A DNA stretch of 64,000 nt, from contig NZ_WBVS01000006.1 in NCBI RefSeq assembly GCF_009193305.1, positions 1-64,000 on the forward strand, in the 5' to 3' direction. Below, piece by piece: positions 1 to 8,091 of this stretch. Numbering within the stretch: the first letter of the stretch is position 1; each line of letters begins with the position of its first letter. This DNA comes from Bifidobacterium cebidarum (GTDB lineage Bacteria; Actinomycetota; Actinomycetes; Actinomycetales; Bifidobacteriaceae). The notes beneath the pieces are model-generated. The model was not told the DNA's origin, searched no databases, and was given only the letters and a program-made list of their open reading frames with translations. The position numbers and the translations under genes were made by a program.

Positions 1-544
1 CGGAGGCGAATTCGTTAATGAAGTTGATTTTGCGCCAGCCCTGCATGCTGGAGACCACGGCGGTGCGACCTTCGTTGCGTAGGTAGGGGCCGGGCACTGC
101 CATGCCGATGGCGACGATGGATTGGTCTTCTGTAAGAAGCTGGGCCAGTCGCTGGTGGATGATGACGACGGTGTCGTCAATGGTGTTGTCGTATACCGTG
201 GGCAGGGTTTCCAGGCTGAGCGCGTTGCCGCACAGGTCAAAAACTCCGATCTGCACCAAAGAGCGGGCGAATTTCACGCCGATGATATGGAAACGTGTGG
301 TGTCCAGTTCGAGACCGATGGAACGGCGGTTCTTGGAGCCTTCAATATCCCCGGTCTCTTCGATCACGCCGGCTTCGATCAGTCGGGCGGTGATTTTGGT
401 GATGGCTGCGGGGGTGAGATCCAGTGCCTTCGCGATCTGTGCGCGGGAGCTGATGCCGTGGTGGTACAGATGCTGAAGGATGCGCGAACGATTGGATTCG
501 GAAACGCTGGCTTGTGAAGTAGCTTGCTTGGCTTCAAGCGCCAT
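1..544 (-). CDS. ROK-family transcriptional repressor (NagC/NagR-like), 3' part outside window
   Basis: The first 181 codons of a protein that runs off the left edge. The ATG at 544 follows GGAGGACTCC, a good ribosome site. The translation starts MALEAKQATSQASVSESNRS. A winged helix-turn-helix lies at about residues 17-70 (SSRAQIAKALDLTPAAITKI), followed by the start of the ROK sugar-kinase-like domain (FHIIGVKFARSLVQIGVFDL, then VAIGMAVPGP). Such proteins bind operators and release them when an amino-sugar phosphate or sugar binds. It is divergent from the ROK kinase at 769 and shares the 545-768 intergenic region, so it probably regulates that gene and itself. The zinc motif and C-terminus are not visible, so the ligand cannot be judged. 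Confidence 0.88.
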   Translation of the reverse strand, partial: MALEAKQATSQASVSESNRSRILQHLYHHGISSRAQIAKALDLTPAAITKITARLIEAGVIEETGDIEGSKNRRSIGLELDTTRFHIIGVKFARSLVQIGVFDLCGNALSLETLPTVYDNTIDDTVVIIHQRLAQLLTEDQSIVAIGMAVPGPYLRNEGRTAVVSSMQGWRKINFINEFAS

Positions 545-608
545 GGAGTCCTCCTTGTCCTGCCTCGTTGCGAGTGATTACGTCCGCTCGTCTTTGAATC
601 TGAACTTG

Positions 609-698
609 ATTAAGATATTAACGTCGTTAATTGATTCACGCAATCAACCAAATCGGTCGGCGTGTCGTGCTGTGATATCGCGGCTTTTAATTTGTTAA
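609..698. promoter_or_regulatory. Divergent control region with candidate ROK operators
   Basis: This lies in the 224-base spacer between the divergent ROK regulator and ROK kinase. TTAACGTCGTTAA at 618-630 is a perfect inverted repeat (5-base arms, 3-base centre) inside AT-rich flanks. A second AT-rich motif, TTAATTTGTTAA, lies at 687-698. ROK repressors such as NagC and Mlc bind AT-rich palindromes. Assigning these sites to either of the two ROK proteins here is inference. Confidence 0.45.
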
Positions 699-768
699 GA
701 ATGTTGTCAATACTCTGGGGCACACTGATATCGGGCATCGGTTCAATGAAGAACGAAGGAGCGAGAGA

Positions 769-1686
769 ATGATGAACGAGCAAGATTCGACCGTATTGAG
801 AATCGGCGTCGATGTAGGCGGCACCAAGATCGAAGCGGCCTTGGTCGATGGACTCGGCCGTGTGGTGTGCACCGAGAGGATCCCGGCCCGTCATGGCGAG
901 GAGGCCGTGATTGAAGATATCGCCGCTGTCGCGGGGCGGGTCTGCGACGGTGATTTCAGCCAGGTGACGAGTATCGGCATAGGCACTCCCGGCCAGGTGA
1001 ATTATGTTTCCGGGCATGTCGACAATATCGTGAACCTTGAGGTGACCTCGTTGGATATGGGGCCACTGGTCGCGGAGCGCACCGGTGTGTCGACGCACGT
1101 CGAGAACGATGTCAATGCGGCGGCGCTTGGCGCGTCCGTGGTATTGGGGGGTGGGGCCAGCCTGCCCGGCGTCGTGGCGTTCCTGAACTTCGGCACCGGT
1201 CTTGCGGCTGGCCTGGTACAGGATGGTGTGCTGATGCATGGCGCAAGCGGGGCGGCGGGGGAGGTGGGTCATATCCCGGTGGAACCACACCGTTTCAAGT
1301 GTCCCTGCGGCCAATATGGTTGCCTGGAAACCGTGTGTTCCGGTGCCTCCGTGGCGAGGCTGTGGCCATCCGCCAATCCTGCGATGCCCGACTTGATTCG
1401 CCGTGCCAAAAAGCGCGAGGCGAAGGCTGTGGATGTGCTGGATATGGTGGTGCGCGCTATCGGGGACACCATTCAGATTGTGGCGCAGTCCATGGATCCT
1501 TCGGTGATTATTCTGGGTGGTGGTATGGCGAAGACCGGCGATTCGCTGATGGAGGTCATTGCCGCTGAACTGCGGCGCAGGGAATCGCAATGCCGGTTCC
1601 TTGCCTCGTTGGACCTTCCAAGCCGTTTGCGCTTGGCCCCATTGGACCAGCCTGTGGGCGCAATCGGTGCTGCCGTTGCCGCGTAG
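769..1686 (+). CDS. ROK-family sugar kinase (probable glucokinase / N-acetylhexosamine kinase)
   Basis: A 305-residue protein, the usual length for a ROK kinase, which phosphorylates a hexose or N-acetylhexosamine with ATP in the cytoplasm. The phosphate-binding loop is DVGGTK at residues 15-20, the sugar-binding segment ENDVNAAALGA lies at about 111, and the zinc motif CPCGQYGCLE is at about 178-187. There is no N-terminal helix-turn-helix, which separates it from the two ROK regulators on either side. The ATG at 769 (or 772) follows GAAGGAG at 755-761. Its position next to nagB and nagA suggests GlcNAc or ManNAc as substrate, but glucose is equally possible from sequence. It is transcribed alone, away from both regulators. 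Confidence 0.88.
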   Translation: MMNEQDSTVLRIGVDVGGTKIEAALVDGLGRVVCTERIPARHGEEAVIEDIAAVAGRVCDGDFSQVTSIGIGTPGQVNYVSGHVDNIVNLEVTSLDMGPLVAERTGVSTHVENDVNAAALGASVVLGGGASLPGVVAFLNFGTGLAAGLVQDGVLMHGASGAAGEVGHIPVEPHRFKCPCGQYGCLETVCSGASVARLWPSANPAMPDLIRRAKKREAKAVDVLDMVVRAIGDTIQIVAQSMDPSVIILGGGMAKTGDSLMEVIAAELRRRESQCRFLASLDLPSRLRLAPLDQPVGAIGAAVAA

Positions 1687-1809
1687 GGGGCGAACATGGC
1701 CGGCGAATACGCGTGAACATGGTGAGGGAGTGGCCCACCCCCTCACCATGTTGTGACTGTTATGACTGTGCGACTGCGGGCGGTGGTGCGCGCTTGAGTC
1801 TGATTGGGC

Positions 1810-2934
1810 TCACTGACTCAGGTAGTGCACGAGCACGGCAATCGCTTCACCCTGCACGGTGATATCCGAGCCGCATTCGCATCGGCGAATGACCGTGTGT
1901 TTGTGGAACGTCGAGGAAGTGCTGGCGTCGAGATATTGCTGTGCCGCATTGATGAATGTCGCGTTGACGATATCCGGTTGCCCGTACACGCAGACATCAG
2001 CCATGTCGAGCAGTCCAACCGGCATGGAGAGCGCTTGTCCGAGATGCCGCCCGGCTTGGGCAAGAATCCCTACCTTCTGCTGTTGGTCGGCGTGAATAAG
2101 CTGCTTGCGCAAGACATGGTCGGAGATCATGGTTTCCAGGCATCCGCGCTTGCCGCACGGACATTCGGGGCCGTTGAGGTCAATGGAAATATGCCCGATT
2201 TCGCCTGCCGCATGCATTTCCCCCTTGACGGGAGCGTCGTTGATGAGAATCGCCGAGCCTATGCCGCTTTCAATGCGCACGAAGATCATGTTCCTATCGC
2301 CCTGGCCGAAGAATCGTTCGGCCAGCATCGCGGCGGTGGCGTCATTGGTCACGGTGACGTTGGCGCCAAACCGTTCCTGAAGCGGAGCGGAAAGATCCAT
2401 ATCATGCCAATCGAGCCAAGTGGACCGCTTAACCACGCCGCCATCCACCACACCGGGGGATGCGATGCCGATGCCGATGACCGTCCCTTCGGCCATGCCC
2501 ATCATTTTCTCGATAAGCTCTCCGATCATCTCCAACGTGACTCGTTCTCCGGCGCCGAGAGTGATCTCCGCGTGGCGCAACGCCTGCCCCAGCAGGTTGG
2601 TGACCGCGCCGTGAAGCATATGGTCCTGCGTGAGATCAAGGCTGACGATGTTCAGCCGGTCGATGTCGATGCTGAGCAAGGTGCCGCGCTTGCCCTTGCC
2701 CCCGCTTGGCGCTTGACCGGTTTCGCGCAATAGTCCTTCGTCGAGCATTTGGCTGACCACATCGGAGACCGCCACGCGGCTCAGGCCGGTGAGACGACCA
2801 AGGTCGGCACGCGAATACTGGTTGGTGGGGAATAGCAGGGAAAAGATCAATTGCCGATTACTGCGTCTCACATCGGTCGGCGAAGATTTGGCCGACTGGG
2901 TGTTCGAGGGCGAAGCGGCTCCAAAGAGTGACAT
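1810..2934 (-). CDS. ROK-family transcriptional repressor, candidate regulator of nagB-nagA
   Basis: A 374-residue protein starting MSLFGAAS at 2934, chosen because AGGAGG precedes that ATG by six bases; an upstream in-frame start at 2958 lacks one. It has a winged helix-turn-helix at about residues 24-70 (YSRADLGRLTGLSRVAVSDV) and then a complete ROK domain with IGIGIASPGVV, GIGSAILINDAPVKGEMHAAG and the zinc motif CPCGKRGCLE near residue 256. Divergent from nagB, with 343 bases between them. In bifidobacteria a ROK regulator at the nag locus (NagR) controls GlcNAc and human-milk-oligosaccharide genes. This gene and the one at 1-544 are both candidates, and this one directly faces nagB. Confidence 0.9.
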   Translation of the reverse strand: MSLFGAASPSNTQSAKSSPTDVRRSNRQLIFSLLFPTNQYSRADLGRLTGLSRVAVSDVVSQMLDEGLLRETGQAPSGGKGKRGTLLSIDIDRLNIVSLDLTQDHMLHGAVTNLLGQALRHAEITLGAGERVTLEMIGELIEKMMGMAEGTVIGIGIASPGVVDGGVVKRSTWLDWHDMDLSAPLQERFGANVTVTNDATAAMLAERFFGQGDRNMIFVRIESGIGSAILINDAPVKGEMHAAGEIGHISIDLNGPECPCGKRGCLETMISDHVLRKQLIHADQQQKVGILAQAGRHLGQALSMPVGLLDMADVCVYGQPDIVNATFINAAQQYLDASTSSTFHKHTVIRRCECGSDITVQGEAIAVLVHYLSQ

Positions 2935-3069
2935 TATTCCTCCTATCTGGATGAACATGCGCTCCGGAGCAGCCTATGCTCGTCGCAGATGTTCTGTTGC
3001 TGTGCGTTGAAGCTCATTCATCATTGAATCTGTTATGATACTTCACTAACTTTTTCCAGTGTACCTCAG

Positions 3070-3137
3070 CTCGAGCTCGAGGTGTATTGAAAACACCGGA
3101 TATGGGGAAGTCCAAAATTGTAAGTATTATTAACAAT
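3070..3137. promoter_or_regulatory. nagB upstream region with palindromes
   Basis: This is the 343-base spacer (2935-3277) between the divergent ROK regulator and nagB. It holds a perfect 12-base palindrome CTCGAGCTCGAG at 3070-3081. An AT-rich inverted repeat at 3117-3137 has ATTGT and ACAAT arms around an 11-base centre containing TATTATTA. The second resembles the TTAAC-rich motif at 618-630 and is the better ROK operator candidate. No clear -35/-10 pair was found. Confidence 0.4.
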
Positions 3138-3277
3138 TAGTTGGTTTGGCATATCGCGCATGGTATGTGGACCACGACGCATTGCGGGCCGTGACAAAGA
3201 AGTTGCCATCACCCCTCGATGCAATACAACTGCACATGGGCCTGCATATAACGGGTCACGGATGAAGGAAAGTAACA

Positions 3278-4090
3278 ATGCCTGAGATCATCATTGTGAA
3301 GAACGAGGCCGAGGCTGGCGACATTTACGGGCGCTGCGTGGCCGATCTTATCAAGGCCAAGCCGAATGCGGTACTGGGTCTGGCCACTGGCTCCAGCCCT
3401 CTGGCTGCGTATCGTTCGCTGGCTCGGATTGTCAAGGATGAGTCCATCGACGTCTCCCAGGTGCAGGGCTTCGCGTTGGACGAGTACATCGGTCTGCCGC
3501 TGATCCACCCGGAGTCCTACCATGCGACCATCCACCGCACGGTGGTCGAGCCCCTGGGCCTCGACCCGGCGAAGGTCCATGTGCCCGGCGATGTGCTCAA
3601 CGGCACGCCGCTTGAGGATGGGGCGAAGATTGCTTCCGCCGGCCCCGCCTATGATGCGGCCATCGAGGCAGCAGGCGGCATCGACGTGCAGATTCTCGGT
3701 ATTGGCACCGATGGCCATGTCGGTTTCAACGAGCCCGGCTCCTCACTGGCTTCCGGCACACGTGTGAAGACCTTGGCCGAGCAGACCCGCATCGACAACG
3801 CGCGTTTCTTCGATAACGACATCAACCAGGTACCGACCCATTGCATCACGCAGGGCATCGGCACGATCATGAAGGCTCGTCATCTGGTGCTGTTGGCATT
3901 TGGCTCCGGCAAGGCCGAGGCCATCGAGGAGACCGTGGAGGGCGGTGTATCCGCGTTCTGCCCGGCTTCCGCATTGCAGATGCACCCGCACGCCACGATC
4001 ATCGTGGACGAGGAGGCCGCAAGCCGCCTGCGTCATAAGGACTACTACCGTTACGCCTATACGCACAAGCCGGCATGGCAGGGCATCTGA
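3278..4090 (+). CDS. nagB: Glucosamine-6-phosphate deaminase
   Basis: A 270-residue enzyme that converts glucosamine-6-phosphate to fructose-6-phosphate and ammonia in the cytoplasm. Family signatures are all present: LGLATGSSPLAAYRSLARI near the N-terminus for phosphate binding, the active-site LDEYIGL at about residues 67-73, and GIGTDGHVGFNEPGSS at about 142-157 with the catalytic Asp and His. The C-terminus carries TVEGGVSAFCPASALQMH, typical of NagB. The length matches the E. coli enzyme (266). The ATG follows GAAGGAAAGTAAC. It is first in a probable nagB-nagA operon, with a short hairpin in the 106-base gap that may tune read-through. Confidence 0.97.
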   Translation: MPEIIIVKNEAEAGDIYGRCVADLIKAKPNAVLGLATGSSPLAAYRSLARIVKDESIDVSQVQGFALDEYIGLPLIHPESYHATIHRTVVEPLGLDPAKVHVPGDVLNGTPLEDGAKIASAGPAYDAAIEAAGGIDVQILGIGTDGHVGFNEPGSSLASGTRVKTLAEQTRIDNARFFDNDINQVPTHCITQGIGTIMKARHLVLLAFGSGKAEAIEETVEGGVSAFCPASALQMHPHATIIVDEEAASRLRHKDYYRYAYTHKPAWQGI

Positions 4091-4110
4091 TCGACTGTCG
4101 GATTGTTGAG

Positions 4111-4131
4111 GCTCCCCTCATGGAGGGGAGC
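4111..4131. repeat. Short hairpin between nagB and nagA (REP-like half element)
   Basis: GCTCCCCT at 4111-4118 pairs with AGGGGAGC at 4124-4131. No T-run follows, so full termination is unlikely. The same stem recurs at 6133-6155, and a related one lies at 50771-50790, so this looks like a dispersed genomic repeat. Confidence 0.6.
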
Positions 4132-4196
4132 TCTATTATTCAGTGGAGCATGGAAACTGCAGGAGAATCCCTGCGGGATGAATCGAGGAAGCGTAC

Positions 4197-5477
4197 ATGG
4201 CTGATAGGCAAGAGATCGTATCGCGTGTGACTGCGGCTTTGGAGGGCAAGCCGTCTCCGGTGGCGATTCATAATGCGCGTAAGGTGGACGCGCGGGGCGA
4301 ACAATCCGGGTATTGGATCGTTTCCGATGCGAATGGCGTCATCGTGGCAGCCGGAACCGGTGAGCGGTCCTTTGCCGAGGCTTGCACCGAGGCGGGCATT
4401 GATTCGGAAAGCGAAGCGGTGCTGGACGCAGCCGGAGGGATCCTCGCCCCGGGATATGTGGATATCCACGCACATGGCGCTTGGGAGAAAAGCTTCGATG
4501 ATGGCCCGGATGGCATCGATGTGGCGCGTGCCGGTCATGCGGTGCACGGCACCACCCGCCAGGTGTTGTCGTTGATTACCAATCCGCTTGACGTGATCTG
4601 CCGCAACATCCGCATGGTTCGAGACAAAATGGCTTCTGGACGGCCGGATATCCTCGGGTGTCACTTGGAGGGCCCGTTCCTGGCGCTCGCTCGTAAGGGC
4701 GCACACGACCCGAATTGTCTCAAGGATCCAGTTCCGCAGATCGTCGACCAGATACTCGAGGCTTCAGGTGCCGATTCGCAGCATGGCAAGCGTGGATGCA
4801 TTCGTCAGATCACCATTGCTCCTGAACTGCCTCATGGTTTGAGTGCAATCAGCCAGTTTGCGGCTGCGGGGGTGGTGCCCGCGGTCGGACATTGCGATGC
4901 CGATTATGAGACCGCCAAGGCCGGATTCGATGCGGGGGCCGGCATCATGACCCATATGTTCAACGCGATGAACGGATTGCATCACCGTAAGCCGGGTCCG
5001 ATTCCAGCCGCTGTGGAGGATCCTCGCGTCACCATCGAGCTGATCAACGATGGCTTCCATGTACAGAATCCGATGGTGAAGCTCGGTTTCGGGTTCGCGC
5101 CGCATCGCATCGCCTTCGTCACCGATGCCATGGCCGCCACGGATTGCCCGGATGGTGCATACAAGTTGGGTGCACTGGATGTGAACGTGGTCGACGGCCA
5201 TGCACGTTTGGTCTCCAATGGAGCTATCGCCGGCTCGACATTGCTGCTGGAAGGTGCCGTGAGCCGTGCGGTGAATGAACTCGGCATCAGTCCGGTCGCC
5301 GCAGTTGAAGCCGCCACATTGACACCGGCCAAAGCGTTCGGCTTCGATAAGCCCAATGAGGTGACCGGCGCGCCGATTGGTTTGCTTGCCCCTGGCTATG
5401 CCGCTGATTTCAACCTGATCGATCCTGCCGGTTGGAAGGTCGAACAGGTGTGGTGCGCAGGCCGCAAGATCAAGTAA
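4197..5477 (+). CDS. nagA: N-acetylglucosamine-6-phosphate deacetylase
   Basis: A 426-residue amidohydrolase that removes acetate from GlcNAc-6-phosphate to give glucosamine-6-phosphate, the substrate of NagB just upstream. Metal ligands are visible: HAH at 91-93 (in GYVDIHAHGAWEKSFDDG), the Glu of HLEGPF at 158, the His of VGHCDADYETA and of MTHMFNAMNGLHH, and the catalytic Asp of FVTDAMAATDCPDG. AGSTLLLEGAV is the conserved C-terminal substrate segment. It is slightly longer than the E. coli enzyme (382), mostly at the N-terminus. It probably shares nagB's ROK-controlled transcript. Confidence 0.96.
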   Translation: MADRQEIVSRVTAALEGKPSPVAIHNARKVDARGEQSGYWIVSDANGVIVAAGTGERSFAEACTEAGIDSESEAVLDAAGGILAPGYVDIHAHGAWEKSFDDGPDGIDVARAGHAVHGTTRQVLSLITNPLDVICRNIRMVRDKMASGRPDILGCHLEGPFLALARKGAHDPNCLKDPVPQIVDQILEASGADSQHGKRGCIRQITIAPELPHGLSAISQFAAAGVVPAVGHCDADYETAKAGFDAGAGIMTHMFNAMNGLHHRKPGPIPAAVEDPRVTIELINDGFHVQNPMVKLGFGFAPHRIAFVTDAMAATDCPDGAYKLGALDVNVVDGHARLVSNGAIAGSTLLLEGAVSRAVNELGISPVAAVEAATLTPAKAFGFDKPNEVTGAPIGLLAPGYAADFNLIDPAGWKVEQVWCAGRKIK

Positions 5478-5500
5478 TGATTGCGTTGGTTTGATATAAA

Positions 5501-5582
5501 GAGCCGGGTACAGGCCTTATGGAATCTGTACCCGGCTCCTTGATATGAGATACGTATCAGCAAAAACTGGCTGATACGTATC
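5501..5582. terminator. Double hairpin terminator between convergent nagA and Nudix gene
   Basis: Two perfect hairpins lie between convergent genes. GAGCCGGGTACAG at 5501-5513 pairs with CTGTACCCGGCTC at 5526-5538 (13 bp). GATACGTATCAG at 5549-5560 pairs with CTGATACGTATC at 5571-5582 (12 bp), ending two bases from the stop of the minus-strand gene. Neither has a strong T-run. The placement suggests the first serves nagA and the second serves the Nudix gene. Confidence 0.7.
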
Positions 5583-5584
5583 AA

Positions 5585-6106
5585 TCAGTGCTGCACGCCG
5601 TCGAAGACGAACAATGCGTGGGCGTCGCCGTTCTTCTTGTTCTCGAAGTATCGGTTAAACAGACGCAAACGCTCCACGGTGCTTGCCGCCAAAGGCCGGG
5701 GCAGGTCATCAAGATCGAACCATCCTACATTCAGGCTTTCCTCGTCGCCGACGAACGGTTCGCTATTGCCGCCTGGCTTCACCTTGCATAGGAAAGAATG
5801 ATCCATATACATGGTGTTGTCGCCATTGGCATACGTCAACACCTTGTTCGAAGAGGTCACGGCCACCAGATCGGTGACGATGGCATCCACCCCGGTTTCC
5901 TCTTTGATTTCCCGTACAACGGTATCCGCTGGTTGTTCTCCGGGTTCGTTGATGCCATAGACCATGGCCCACTCACCGGTGTCGGAGCGGCGGCCGAGCA
6001 GCAGTTGGCCCTGATCGTTCAGCACATAGCCGGTCACGCCGTTGAGCCATAGCAGATCATGGCCGATTTTTTTACGTAATTCGAGCACGAATTCTGGTGT
6101 TGGCAT
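5585..6106 (-). CDS. Nudix hydrolase (MutT family)
   Basis: A 173-residue protein with a perfect Nudix box, G-x5-E-x7-REUxEExGU, from the G of GINEPGEQPA to EETGV. It should hydrolyse a nucleoside-diphosphate derivative with Mg2+. The start at 6106 (MPTPEFVLEL) is preferred because AGGAAGG lies just upstream; an earlier in-frame start adds residues with no ribosome site. The N-terminal part (LLWLNGVTGYVLNDQGQLLL) and the WFDLDDLP segment are typical of ADP-ribose/8-oxo-dGTP-type members, but the substrate cannot be told from sequence. It lies downstream of the aminopeptidase gene but behind its terminator. Confidence 0.9.
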   Translation of the reverse strand: MPTPEFVLELRKKIGHDLLWLNGVTGYVLNDQGQLLLGRRSDTGEWAMVYGINEPGEQPADTVVREIKEETGVDAIVTDLVAVTSSNKVLTYANGDNTMYMDHSFLCKVKPGGNSEPFVGDEESLNVGWFDLDDLPRPLAASTVERLRLFNRYFENKKNGDAHALFVFDGVQH

Positions 6107-6125
6107 GGTTTCTACCTTCCTATAT

Positions 6126-6183
6126 AAAAATGGCTCCCCTCGCTGGGAGGGGAGCTGCCGGCGCATAGCCGACTGAGAGGAGC
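6126..6183. repeat. REP-like double hairpin, also terminator of the aminopeptidase gene
   Basis: GCTCCCCTC at 6133-6141 pairs with GAGGGGAGC at 6147-6155. Read on the minus strand it is followed by TTTTT (6130-6126), which makes it a terminator for the gene starting at 7786. A second small hairpin (CGGC 6159-6162 with GCCG 6168-6171) and a trailing AGAGGAGC (6176-6183), which nearly repeats AGGGGAGC, complete the element. It has the same three-part layout as 50771-50817. Confidence 0.7.
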
Positions 6184-6190
6184 TGAACTA

Positions 6191-7786
6191 TTACTTATTC
6201 GCGGCGGCGCGGTCGGCCATCCAGGCTTCCACGTCTTCGATCTGCTTCGGAATGCCGGCGGAAATCCATTCCGGACCATGCTCGGTCATCAGCACGTCAT
6301 CCTCAATGCGGATGCCGATGCCACGGTACTCCGGCGGAATCAGCAGATCATCCTCACGGAAGTACAGGCCAGGTTCGATGGTGAAGATCATGCCCGGGCG
6401 AATCGGAGCTCCCTGATAGGCCTCGAAACGAGCCTGAGCGCAATCATGCACATCAAGACCAAGATGATGGGCCACGCCACAAGCCAGCCAACGGCGGTGC
6501 TGCTGGCCTTCGGGGGAGAGCGACTCCTCGACGCTCACCGGCAGCAGACCCCAATCATGCAGACGCTCGGCGATCACACGCATGCAGGCATGGTGAATAT
6601 CGGAGTAGGTGGCGCCAGGCTTGGCGGCTTCAAAACCAGCCTGCTGGGAATCCAGAACGGCCTGGTACAGACGCTTTTGCAGATCGGTGAACTTGCCGTT
6701 GGTCGGGAACGTGCGGGTGATATCGGCCGTGTACAGGGAATCGACTTCCACGCCGGCATCCACGAGCAGCATATCGCCGGTCTTCACCACGCCGGTGTTG
6801 CGCATCCAATGCAGGATCGGGGCATGAGCGCCGGAAGCCACGATGGAGTCATAGCCGACGGCGTTGCCGAGCTCACGGGACACCGCGTTGAACGCACCCT
6901 CCAGGATGCGCTCGGAACGCGGCTTGTCGATGGCGGACGGCAGCGTGCTCAGCAGGCGGTCGAAGCCGTGCTTGGTGGCGTCCACGGCCTTGCGCATCTC
7001 ATTGATCTCGTAGGAGTCCTTGATCATGCGGGCTTCGGAGGTGAACTCGTGCAGCTTGTCGTCATTCGCAGCGTTCTTGTCGGGGTCGGCAGCTCCGTTG
7101 GCCTCGCGGATGGACTCGACCAGCGAAGTGATCTGCGGATCGGTCTCGCGCATCACGCGCACGCGGACGGCGCCGGCCTCGGAGCCGACATCCTTGCTCA
7201 GCGCGTCGGCGAGCTGAGCGATGTCATGGGTCTCAATGCCGGTCATGGCCGTCATTTCCTTCAAGCCTGCACGGGGGCCCACCCAGTATTCGCCGTAATG
7301 CGGGTTCATGAAGAAGTCGGTGGTGGAATTATCGGCACGCGGGGCCACGAACAATTCCGGTGTATGGGTCTGGCCGGCCTTGGCCTCCTCGGAATCCGGG
7401 TCGACCGGGTTCAGCACCAGCACGGCGCCGGCCTCATAATCCACGCCAAGACCGGTGTAGTACGCGAAAGCGGTATCCGGACGGAACATGTAATCGCAAT
7501 CATTGTTGCGGACCTTCGGCTGACCGGCGGGAATCACCAGGCGTTCGCCGGGGAAGGCCTTGCCCAGGGCGGCGAGGCGGGCCGGGATGAACTTGGAGGA
7601 TTCCAGCGGCTTGATTTCCGGCTCGTCATCGGCCCAGCCGGACTTCATGAAGTCCTTGAACGCTTCGGAGCGCGGACGCAGCGAACGATTGTTCACGCGA
7701 TCGCTCATGGCCTGATCACTGCCCGGAGCGCTTTTACGCTCTTCGGCCTCATATTCCTTATCCTTAGCGGTGACTACCTCACCCAT
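6191..7786 (-). CDS. pepP: Xaa-Pro aminopeptidase (M24B metallopeptidase)
   Basis: A 531-residue PepP-type enzyme that removes an N-terminal residue next to proline. An aminopeptidase-P N-terminal domain spans about residues 60-200. The pita-bread catalytic domain has the dinuclear metal ligands in LLVDAGVEVDSLYTADITRT (two Asp), HHLGLDVHD (His), IEPGLYF (Glu) and GIRIEDDVL (Glu). The first 40 residues are charged and not conserved in the family. The ATG at 7786 follows AAGGAG. It is monocistronic, ending in the hairpin at 6133-6155. In peptide-using bifidobacteria it would complement the Opp importer at 42.8-48.6 kb. Confidence 0.94.
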   Translation of the reverse strand: MGEVVTAKDKEYEAEERKSAPGSDQAMSDRVNNRSLRPRSEAFKDFMKSGWADDEPEIKPLESSKFIPARLAALGKAFPGERLVIPAGQPKVRNNDCDYMFRPDTAFAYYTGLGVDYEAGAVLVLNPVDPDSEEAKAGQTHTPELFVAPRADNSTTDFFMNPHYGEYWVGPRAGLKEMTAMTGIETHDIAQLADALSKDVGSEAGAVRVRVMRETDPQITSLVESIREANGAADPDKNAANDDKLHEFTSEARMIKDSYEINEMRKAVDATKHGFDRLLSTLPSAIDKPRSERILEGAFNAVSRELGNAVGYDSIVASGAHAPILHWMRNTGVVKTGDMLLVDAGVEVDSLYTADITRTFPTNGKFTDLQKRLYQAVLDSQQAGFEAAKPGATYSDIHHACMRVIAERLHDWGLLPVSVEESLSPEGQQHRRWLACGVAHHLGLDVHDCAQARFEAYQGAPIRPGMIFTIEPGLYFREDDLLIPPEYRGIGIRIEDDVLMTEHGPEWISAGIPKQIEDVEAWMADRAAANK

Positions 7787-8091
7787 CGATACTCCTTATG
7801 AAAGAAGGCTCATGTTACCGCTCCCATAGTAGTCGTTCGCATTCAGCGCATGCAATTTCTGATTTTGTATGCGCGGAATGCGCAATGAGCTGAATGCTGG
7901 AACCTATAGACCCCGACGATTACTATGGTGGAAGTTTTCGTTTGAAAGTTCATATTTGGCATGGACGGTTACAGAGGTGCTCTGAACCGGGTCAAAGGTG
8001 AGCAAGGGACAATGTTCTGGCACGAGCTGGGTAACGGTTTGTGCTGAGCTGGCGTGCAGCGCGCCGATTGAGATAGAGATGGAGGATGGGC
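7787..8091. other. Intergenic region, divergent promoters, nested inverted repeat
   Basis: A 305-base spacer between divergent pepP and folC. It holds a nested inverted repeat: CATTCAGC 7840-7847 with GCTGAATG 7889-7896, and inside it GCGCAT 7846-7851 with ATGCGC 7869-7874. TATAGA near 7905 and TACTAT near 7920 could be -10 elements for folC. No coding ORF or RNA gene was recognised. Confidence 0.4.
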
